Source: a bacterium | GTDB taxonomy: Bacteria > Planctomycetota > B15-G4 > JADJEK01 | Length of the DNA stretch: 12,524 nt | Reading direction: 5' to 3' | NCBI GenBank assembly: GCA_030428825.1 | Contig: JAUIEL010000126.1 | Coordinates: 1-12,524 of the forward strand | Notes under the pieces: generated by a model | What the model was told of the DNA's origin: nothing | Databases searched by the model: none | What the model saw: the letters and a program-made list of their open reading frames with translations, nothing else | Translations under genes and position numbers: made by a program | Part shown: one piece after another, positions 7,462 to 12,524 of the stretch | How positions within the stretch are numbered: the first letter of the stretch is position 1 | Layout of the letters: every line of letters starts with the position of its first letter

Positions 7462-7530
7462 CAGTCCGTTGAAGAAGTGCTGTGGGTGCGAGGAGCCGCC
7501 GCAGCCCCGCGTGACTTCTTCAACGGGCTG
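7462..7530. repeat. 17-bp inverted-repeat element (REP-like palindrome)
   Basis: Arms 7462-7478 and 7514-7530 are inverted copies with one difference, which would be a G.U pair in RNA. After a 2x2 mismatch, six more pairs (two of them G.U) can form between 7481-7486 and 7507-7512, leaving a loop of about 20 bases. The arms are AT-richer (GTTGAAGAAGT core) than the surroundings. The element ends two bases before the AGGAG ribosome-binding site of the kinase gene. It could be a dispersed REP-type palindrome, a structured 5' leader that modulates translation, or a protein-binding site. Confidence 0.7.
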
Positions 7531-7542
7531 GTAGGAGAAGCC

Positions 7543-8667
7543 GTGTCCGCCGATCGCCGCGCCGTCGCCCGCCCGCCCCGCTTCGTCGCCAGCCGCGGCT
7601 TCCGGATCGTCTTCATCGTGCTGCTCGTCGTCTGCGCGGCGCAGATCGCCTACTGGGTCTGGGACGAGGTCCGGTACACGACGGCGACGCGGGACCGGCG
7701 CGCCGAGGTCCTGGTGACCGAGGCGATGGCGGCGACCGCGCTGCGGGAGTGGCTGCCGGCCGACCGGGTCGCCCCGCTCTTCCCCCGGATCTCGGTGCCG
7801 GAGACGGGCTGGGTCTCGGTCCGACCCGAGGTGCTGGCGGCGCTGAACGAAGAGGCGCGGCGCCGCGTCAACCGGTTCCTGTGGGAGGGCGGCTTCTTCC
7901 TGGTCGTGCTCTGCGCGGGGATGGTGATCCTGAACCGGGCGCTCCGGCAGGAGGCGCGGCTCCGCCGCCAGGAGGAGAACTTCCTCGCCTCGGTCAGCCA
8001 CGAGCTGAAGAGCCCGCTCGCCAGCATCCGGCTCTCGGCGGAGACGCTCGCCGACGGCGCGCCGGATCCCGAGCGTCGCGGGCGTCTCACCGGACGTCTC
8101 CTCGACGACGTCCAGCGCCTCGAGACGATGGTGTCGAACCTCCTCGACGCCGGCCGGGTGGAGGAGCGGGGGGCCTCCCGCGCGCGCGAACCGGTGGCGC
8201 TCTCCGACGCCGTCCGCGGGGTGCTGGCCGAGCTCGCGCCGCAGCTCGAGGCGCGGGGCGCGACGGTCCGCACGGAGCTCGACGAGCGCGCGTCGATCCT
8301 CGCCGACCCGGAGGGGGTCCGCGCCGTCGTGCGGAACCTCCTCGACAACGCGCGGAAGGCGATCGCCCGGTCTCCGGACGGCTCGATCGACGTCCGGGTG
8401 GCGAGCGAGTCGGGGCGCGTGTCTCTCGTCGTCCGGGACGACGGCGTCGGGTTCTCGCCCGAGGAGGGGCGGCGCCTGTTCGAGAAGTTCTACCGGCCCG
8501 GGGACGAGCTCCGCCGGTCGGGGAGCGGGTCGGGGCTCGGGCTCTACCTCGTCCGGCGCCACGTCGAACGGGAAGGCGGATCGGTGCGCGCCGCGAGCGA
8601 CGGCGACGGCGGGGGGGCGGAGTTCCGGGTCGAGTGGCCGGCGGCCGCGGCGGAGGGGGACGCATGA
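7543..8667 (+). CDS. Membrane sensor histidine kinase
   Basis: The GTG start at 7543 is set by AGGAG at 7533-7537 with 5 bases spacing; an earlier in-frame GTG at 7477 would place the inverted repeat inside the gene and lacks such a site. The 374-residue protein has a membrane helix at 21-40, about 73 extracytoplasmic residues without a recognised sensor fold, and a second helix at 114-131. The dimerisation/phosphoacceptor domain follows, with SHELKSPL (His153). The catalytic ATPase domain has an N box NLLDNARKA (Asn265, Asn269), G1 DDGVGF (299-304), F box FEKFYR (313-318) and G2 GSGSGLGLYL (327-336). All catalytic features are intact. Only about 21 residues separate helix 2 from the phosphorylated His, so no HAMP or PAS domain is present. 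It autophosphorylates on His and passes phosphate to the regulator encoded next; the genes overlap by ATGA. The signal is unknown. Confidence 0.93.
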   Translation: MSADRRAVARPPRFVASRGFRIVFIVLLVVCAAQIAYWVWDEVRYTTATRDRRAEVLVTEAMAATALREWLPADRVAPLFPRISVPETGWVSVRPEVLAALNEEARRRVNRFLWEGGFFLVVLCAGMVILNRALRQEARLRRQEENFLASVSHELKSPLASIRLSAETLADGAPDPERRGRLTGRLLDDVQRLETMVSNLLDAGRVEERGASRAREPVALSDAVRGVLAELAPQLEARGATVRTELDERASILADPEGVRAVVRNLLDNARKAIARSPDGSIDVRVASESGRVSLVVRDDGVGFSPEEGRRLFEKFYRPGDELRRSGSGSGLGLYLVRRHVEREGGSVRAASDGDGGGAEFRVEWPAAAAEGDA

Positions 8668-9401
8668 GCGGCGACGCGCCGTCGGGCGGCCGCATCCTCG
8701 TCGTCGACGACGAGGAGAACCTCGCCGAGGGGATCCGGGAGAACCTCGAGGCGGAGGGGTACGAGGTCGACGTCGTCGGGGACGGAGACCGTGCGGTGGA
8801 ACGGATCCGCGATCGTTCCCCCGACCTCGTCGTCCTCGACGTCATGATGCCGGGGCGCGACGGCTTCGACGTCTGCGCGACGGTCCGCGCGGACGGGATC
8901 ACCGTGCCGATCCTCTTCCTGACCGCCAAGGGGGGCGTCGACGACCGCATCCGCGGGCTGCAGGTCGGCGGGGACGACTACCTCCCGAAGCCGTTCCACC
9001 GTCGCGAGCTGCTGCTCCGGGTCCGCGCCATCCTCCGCCGGACCGAGGACCGGGGCGGCGGCGAGCGGGCGCGCGGCGACGTCGTCCGGTTCGGCGGGAA
9101 CGAGGTCGACTTCCGGACCTACCGGGGGACGGCGGCGGACGGGACCGCGCACGAGCTGACGTCGAAGGAGGCGATGATCCTGCGGTTCCTCGACGCGCGC
9201 GAGGGAGAGGTCGTCAGCCGCGAGGCGATCCTGAACGCGGTCTGGGGGCACGAGCAGTACCCGACCACGCGGACGATCGACAACTTCGTCGTCCGGCTCC
9301 GGCGCCGGTTCGAGCGCGACCCCGAGCGGCCGCGGCACTTCCGGACGGTGCGGGGCGCCGGCTACCGGTTCACGCGCGAGCCGGACGACTCGGGGGCGTG
9401 A
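8664..9401 (+). CDS. OmpR/PhoB-family response regulator
   Basis: This 245-residue protein has an N-terminal receiver domain (10-125) with the acidic pair Asp15/Asp16, phosphoacceptor Asp59 in VVLDVMMPG, Thr88 in FLTAK and Lys109 in YLPKPF. A C-terminal winged-helix DNA-binding domain (about 139-237) contains ELTSKEAMIL, SREAILNAVWG, the recognition-helix segment RTIDNFVVRLRRRFE (203-217) and the closing TVRGAGYRF. All key residues are present, so it should be a phosphorylation-controlled transcription factor. Its ATG overlaps the kinase stop by 4 bases and is preceded by GGAGG at 8652-8656, so the pair is translationally coupled. OmpR-family proteins bind direct repeats with about an 11-bp period; a matching repeat lies upstream of the operon at 7437-7454. 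The gene ends 13 bases from a convergent lipoprotein gene. Sequence alone does not say which regulon it controls. Confidence 0.96.
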   Translation: MSGDAPSGGRILVVDDEENLAEGIRENLEAEGYEVDVVGDGDRAVERIRDRSPDLVVLDVMMPGRDGFDVCATVRADGITVPILFLTAKGGVDDRIRGLQVGGDDYLPKPFHRRELLLRVRAILRRTEDRGGGERARGDVVRFGGNEVDFRTYRGTAADGTAHELTSKEAMILRFLDAREGEVVSREAILNAVWGHEQYPTTRTIDNFVVRLRRRFERDPERPRHFRTVRGAGYRFTREPDDSGA

Positions 9402-9414
9402 ACGCGCCGCGCCG

Positions 9415-10599
9415 TCAGTTCCGCGTCTTGAACGTGATGAACCAGAGGAACGTGTAGCGGTTGTACGTCGGGCGCCACTCGAACTCGAACATGTCGAGCG
9501 GGAAGAGGGAGAGCGACGTGGAACGGGACGGCTCGCGGGTCCCCGAGGCGACGTACTTCCCCTCGTAGTTCGCGCCGAACTGGAAGATGAAGTCGAGGAA
9601 CGACCACCGCGTCGAGTCGGTGTCCGCGTCGAAGTCGAACAGGATCGGGAAGTGGAACGACACGTCCTCGTACAGGTCGTCGACGACGTCGACGGCGCCG
9701 GAGTGCGAGCCGAGCGGACCGAGCACGTCGATCCGGACCCGGTCCTCGCGCGGGCTCGGCGAGGGGCCGGCCTGCGCGGCGTCGGGCGTCTCGAACGCGT
9801 CCGGCGGCAGGGACAGCCCCTGCGACCGGGCCCGGACCGCGCTCCGGAGCGCGTCGAGCGACACCCCGGGCGCGCCGTCGATCGACGTGAGGCGATCGCC
9901 CGACCGGAGTCCGGCGAGGTACGCGGGCGATCCGATCACGACGCCCGAGACGACGGTGATCGGCTCGTTCGTCCCGTAGATCTCGGCCGCGAGGTCGGGA
10001 GGGACGGTGGCGGCCTGGATGCCGGTCGTCCGCTGGACCCCCTTCGAGTACTCGAGCGGGACGAGGTCGGCCGTCGTCTCGTTCACCACCGCGACGTCCG
10101 GCTCCACGACGACCCGCAGCGTGTTCCTCGCCGCGCCGGCGCCGGTCTCCCGCGACACGTCGAACGCGAACGTCGTCCCGGGGCGAAGGCGCTCCGAGAG
10201 GAGCTCCTCGAACTGCTGCCGCGACACGAGCTGCGTCCCGTCCATCGCGAGGAGGAGGTCCCCGGCGACCAGGCCGGCGCGCGCGGCGTTCGACTCGTCG
10301 CCGACGCGGTTCACGTGGACGCCGACCCACGGCTGCACCCCGAGCCGCAACGCGAGGTCGGCGTTGATCGACGACACCAGCAGCTCGAGGTCGGCCTTCT
10401 CGCGCTTGACGGTCTCGGTCCGCTGGATGCGCGGCGCGCCGTCCTGGCCGGGGAGGAGCTTGTAGACGACGTTCCCGCCGTCGGGGCGGGTCGTCTTCGT
10501 GAGCTGGACCCCGTCCCGCTGCATCGACACGTACGACGTCGTGCAGGCCGAGAGGGCGGCCGACGCGGCGATCGCCAGGATGGGGAGGGAGGTCCTCAT
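9415..10599 (-). CDS. Lipoprotein with two PDZ domains
   Basis: The 394-residue protein has a lipoprotein signal with lipobox LSAC (Cys19), so it should be lipid-anchored on the outer face of the inner membrane or in the outer membrane. PDZ1 (about 88-165) contains VNRVGDESNAARAGLVAGDLLLAMDG, split here only for description: the GLVAGDLLL core and AMDG turn are clear. PDZ2 (about 213-262) contains VVIGSPAYLAGLRSGDRL and SIDGAPG. A Pro/Ala/Ser linker (270-285) leads to a C-terminal region (287-394) rich in Phe, Trp and Tyr, probably beta, ending LWFITFKTRN, which I do not recognise. No protease domain accompanies the PDZ domains, so a peptide-binding or regulatory role is more likely than HtrA-like proteolysis. 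GGAG lies 6 bases before the ATG. It lies 91 bases downstream of the anti-sigma gene on the same strand and may be co-transcribed with it. The role is inferred. Confidence 0.85.
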   Translation of the reverse strand: MRTSLPILAIAASAALSACTTSYVSMQRDGVQLTKTTRPDGGNVVYKLLPGQDGAPRIQRTETVKREKADLELLVSSINADLALRLGVQPWVGVHVNRVGDESNAARAGLVAGDLLLAMDGTQLVSRQQFEELLSERLRPGTTFAFDVSRETGAGAARNTLRVVVEPDVAVVNETTADLVPLEYSKGVQRTTGIQAATVPPDLAAEIYGTNEPITVVSGVVIGSPAYLAGLRSGDRLTSIDGAPGVSLDALRSAVRARSQGLSLPPDAFETPDAAQAGPSPSPREDRVRIDVLGPLGSHSGAVDVVDDLYEDVSFHFPILFDFDADTDSTRWSFLDFIFQFGANYEGKYVASGTREPSRSTSLSLFPLDMFEFEWRPTYNRYTFLWFITFKTRN

Positions 10600-10679
10600 G
10601 TCGCTCTCCGATGCGGGGTCCGGCGGCGGGAACGACCGGCGTGATCGCCGGGTTCCCGGGGCTCCGTCGGACGGCGGCC

Positions 10680-10701
10680 GGACGTTCGGGTCAGAACGTC
10701 C
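10680..10701 (-). terminator. Hairpin spanning the anti-sigma stop codon
   Basis: GGACGTTC (10680-10687) and GAACGTCC (10694-10701) form a perfect 8-bp stem with a 6-base loop that contains the stop codon of the anti-sigma gene. No U-tract follows on the minus strand, so a classical terminator is uncertain. It may attenuate read-through into the PDZ lipoprotein gene, stabilise the mRNA, or be an operator palindrome. Confidence 0.35.
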
Positions 10702-12088
10702 CCCAGGTTCCGGCCTCGAGGATATGGATCGCGTTCCGCTCCCACCACGCCTGCCACGATTCGGTCTCCGAGCGGGGCGCCGGGGGAGGCTCGTCGCCGA
10801 ACAGCCCCTTCACGAACGCCAGCGTCCCGCCGTCCCCCTCCTGCGCGGCCGGGTCCGCCAGCCGGGCGGCGAGGTCGGGGTCGGCGACGAGCGACTCGCG
10901 GATCTCCTCGAGCCGCAGCCTCGCCCCCTCCGCCACGTCCGGGTCGCCGCTGTCGAGGTGGGCGATCAGGTCGGGGATCACCTCGTACGGGGCGCCGAAG
11001 GTCTCGATCCGGAGGCGGTTCCCGATCCGGCGGACGAGGACCGGGCGGGGGCGCGGTTCGTCGGCGACGACGGCGGACGCGACCGCCGGGAGGTCCGCCG
11101 TCGACCGGCGCGCCACCGGAGGCGTCGGCTCCGGAGCGGGCGGGGCCGGCGTGACCTCGACCACGTCGGGCGACGGAGCGCGGACGACGGGATCGGCCCG
11201 CCGCGCGGGGGAGGGCGTCGGCCCGGCGTCGACGGCCCGCGGCTCGCGCGGCGACGGCTCGGCGCGTTCGACCAGGTCCGAGACCTGCGTCCCGACCGTG
11301 CGGACGAGCCCCTCGAACCGGACGATGGCGTGCTCGAACGCCGGTCCGTCGATCGTCACGAGCGGCCCGCGGGAGACGTACCGGATCCGCTCGACCGGGA
11401 CCTCCCGCTCGACGATCTCGGGCGGCGGGACCTCGGCCGGGGGGGCCTCGATCCGCACCGAGCCGGCGTCGCCGAGGACGAGGGAGAGCCCGGCGCCGGG
11501 GGCGACGCGCAGCACGTCGCCGGGCCGGGGGACGACCGGGGCGTCCGAACCCGCGTCGACCGGGCGCCCGTCGCGGAGGAGGAGGCCGGTCCCCGGCTCG
11601 AGCGCCAGCGCCACCTCCCTTGCCGCGGCCGGCGCGCCCGTCGTCGGCGGGACGATCTCGGAGCGCGGCGAGGCGGGGGCGCGGAACCCGAGGCCCGGCA
11701 GGACGACCGCCGCCGCGGCCACACCGAGCGCGAGCGCCGCCGCGTGCGTCGCGATCGAACGCCCGCGGCCGGAGGTCCGCGGCGCCCCGGTCATCGCGCG
11801 CCGGAACGCGTCGTCCCGCGGGTCGGCGGCGGCCGAGGCGTTCCCGGCGACCCGCCGGGCCTCGTCGTCGACGGCGTCGAGGATCTGACGGAACTCCCCC
11901 CGCCGCAGGCCGGCGGGGGCGTGGTCGCGCAGGACGTCGACCGCGGCGGAGAACGACGACCACTCGGCGCGGCACGCGTCGCACGCGGCGAGGTGGGCGT
12001 CGATCGCGGCGCGCGTCCCCTCGTCGAGCCTCCCCTCGAGGAGGTCCGAGAAGCGGTCGCGGATGTCCGGGCAGGGATCTCGGCTCAT
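10691..12088 (-). CDS. Zinc-finger transmembrane anti-sigma factor with FecR-like segment
   Basis: The 465-residue protein starts at an ATG overlapping the sigma-factor stop (ATGA), with GGAGG 6 bases upstream. The N-terminus is a zinc-associated anti-sigma domain: a small helical region ending in HLAACDAC (His32, Cys36, Cys39; HxxxCxxC). In this family that domain sequesters the partner ECF sigma in the cytoplasm. A single membrane helix lies at about 113-133. The extracytoplasmic part has a FecR-like beta stretch (165-215: LLLRDGRPVDAG, RPGDVLRVAPGAGLSLVLGD). A coiled or Pro-rich region (220-345) follows, and last a helical C-terminus (365-465) with HEAT-like spacing (LDSGDPDVAEGARLRLEEI) ending in WQAWWERN. 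The first two parts are clear; the FecR and HEAT comparisons are by pattern only. It probably transmits an envelope signal to the sigma factor. Confidence 0.85.
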   Translation of the reverse strand: MSRDPCPDIRDRFSDLLEGRLDEGTRAAIDAHLAACDACRAEWSSFSAAVDVLRDHAPAGLRRGEFRQILDAVDDEARRVAGNASAAADPRDDAFRRAMTGAPRTSGRGRSIATHAAALALGVAAAAVVLPGLGFRAPASPRSEIVPPTTGAPAAAREVALALEPGTGLLLRDGRPVDAGSDAPVVPRPGDVLRVAPGAGLSLVLGDAGSVRIEAPPAEVPPPEIVEREVPVERIRYVSRGPLVTIDGPAFEHAIVRFEGLVRTVGTQVSDLVERAEPSPREPRAVDAGPTPSPARRADPVVRAPSPDVVEVTPAPPAPEPTPPVARRSTADLPAVASAVVADEPRPRPVLVRRIGNRLRIETFGAPYEVIPDLIAHLDSGDPDVAEGARLRLEEIRESLVADPDLAARLADPAAQEGDGGTLAFVKGLFGDEPPPAPRSETESWQAWWERNAIHILEAGTWGTF

Positions 12089-12524
12089 GACACGCCTCCG
12101 CGGGCTCGTACGTCCTGGTCGCGGCCTTCGTCCGCCTCGAGGTAGACGTCGCGGAACGCGAACCGTCCCCGGTTCACCCGCGACTTCACCGTCCCGACCG
12201 CGCAGTCGAGCGACCGCGCGGCCTCCTCGTACGTCAGCTCCATCACGTCGACCAGCATCACCGCCGTTCGGAACGGCTCGGGGATCCGCTCGATCGCCGC
12301 CTCGATCGCGGCCCGCTCCTCGGTCCGGCCGCGCGGGTCGTCCGCGCGCGGGGAGGGCGGAGGGGTCCGGTACTCGTCGATGTAGACGACCCGGCTCCGC
12401 TGCTGCTTCCGGCGCGAGTCGCGCACGTGGTTCAGCGTGATCGAGAAGATCCACGACCGGAACGACCCGCCCGGGCGGTACCGGGGGAGCGCCCGGAAGA
12501 CCTTGATCCAGATCTCCTGGGCCA
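12085..12524 (-). CDS. ECF-type RNA polymerase sigma factor, 5'-truncated by window edge
   Basis: The frame runs off the right edge; the last 145 residues are visible. They begin in region 2 (AQEIWIKVFRALPRYRPGGSF, then RSWIFSITLNHVRDSRRK), which binds core RNA polymerase and the -10 element. A charged linker with YIDEY and a Pro/Arg-rich stretch follows. Region 4 is IERIPEPFRTAVMLVDV, ELTYEEAARSLDCAVGTVKSRVNRGR, the helix-turn-helix that reads the -35 element. There is no C-terminal extension. The GTG at 12426 is not the start, because region 2 continues before it. The gene overlaps the anti-sigma gene by 4 bases, the classic arrangement for a sigma factor held by its membrane partner. ECF factors often activate their own operon, but the promoter lies outside the window. 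Confidence 0.94.
   Translation of the reverse strand, partial: AQEIWIKVFRALPRYRPGGSFRSWIFSITLNHVRDSRRKQQRSRVVYIDEYRTPPPSPRADDPRGRTEERAAIEAAIERIPEPFRTAVMLVDVMELTYEEAARSLDCAVGTVKSRVNRGRFAFRDVYLEADEGRDQDVRARGGVS

Larger units (their letters stand above)
7340..7542. other. Divergent intergenic region
   Basis: This 203-bp stretch lies between the divergent FG-GAP gene (GTG at 7339, minus strand) and the histidine kinase gene (GTG at 7543, plus strand), so it must hold the control signals of both unless transcription enters from outside. It contains a Pho-box-like direct repeat and a long inverted repeat, listed separately. No convincing -35/-10 promoter pair could be picked out on either strand. 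Confidence 0.7.

Noticed and set aside
7462..7530. The inverted repeat as a transposon or IS end pair.
   Set aside because: Only 35 bases lie between the arms, with no transposase and no visible target-site duplication.
7477..7542. Earlier GTG start for the histidine kinase.
   Set aside because: It has no ribosome-binding site, would place an arm of the inverted repeat in the protein, and the GTG at 7543 has AGGAG at ideal spacing.
10499..12145. 548-codon plus-strand frame opposite the anti-sigma gene.
   Set aside because: Its composition is a repetitive Arg/Gly/Asp/Val mixture without motifs, while the minus strand encodes a clear zinc-finger anti-sigma protein with a good ribosome-binding site.
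1..12524. tRNA, rRNA, CRISPR array, riboswitch or phage genes.
   Set aside because: I saw no tRNA-like TTCGA cloverleaf, no rRNA core sequence, no regularly spaced repeats and no recognised phage or transposase protein in any frame.

Overview
The window comes from a very GC-rich bacterium (roughly 70% or more by eye, with G/C-dominated third codon positions). Gene content points to the Planctomycetota or a similar lineage. The clues are a DUF1570 (peptidase MA-like) protein, a secreted FG-GAP/VCBS protein with a family-typical N-terminal domain, an ECF sigma factor coupled to a zinc-finger anti-sigma factor with a large extracytoplasmic part, and a W-x-x-WW C-terminal motif. The phylum call is inference. 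No tRNA, rRNA, CRISPR array or transposase gene is visible, and no gap between genes exceeds 300 bases.

Layout. (1) 3-830 (+) is a 5'-truncated alpha/beta hydrolase with an intact Ser-Asp-His triad, followed by 868-2514 (+), a GT-C (GT39/PMT-like) membrane glycosyltransferase. (2) 7339 down to 2556 is a four-gene minus-strand run: a secreted seven-motif FG-GAP/VCBS protein, a DUF1570 protein whose HExxH zinc motif has become RQVAR, a class I SAM O-methyltransferase, and an AsmA-like membrane-anchored protein. (3) 7340-7542 is a divergent intergenic region. It holds an 18-bp direct repeat that looks like a Pho box, and a 69-bp element with 17-bp inverted arms ending just before the Shine-Dalgarno of the next gene. 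(4) 7543-9401 (+) is a histidine kinase plus OmpR/PhoB-type response regulator pair. (5) From the right edge back to 9415, all on the minus strand, are an ECF sigma factor (5' part outside the window), its zinc-finger anti-sigma factor with a FecR-like segment, and a two-PDZ lipoprotein that converges on the response regulator.

The right half is therefore dense in envelope signalling: a two-component system and an ECF sigma/anti-sigma pair, with a PDZ lipoprotein between them. The left half is envelope and surface biology: a glycosyltransferase, an AsmA-like protein, a secreted propeller-like protein and an inactive peptidase-like TPR protein. Three gene pairs (sigma/anti-sigma, kinase/regulator, methyltransferase/AsmA) overlap by the same 4-base ATGA, which suggests translational coupling.

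No wholly new system is obvious. The strongest leads are the inactive DUF1570 protein, the inverted-repeat element with the adjacent Pho-box-like repeat, the composite anti-sigma factor, and the HAMP-less kinase.
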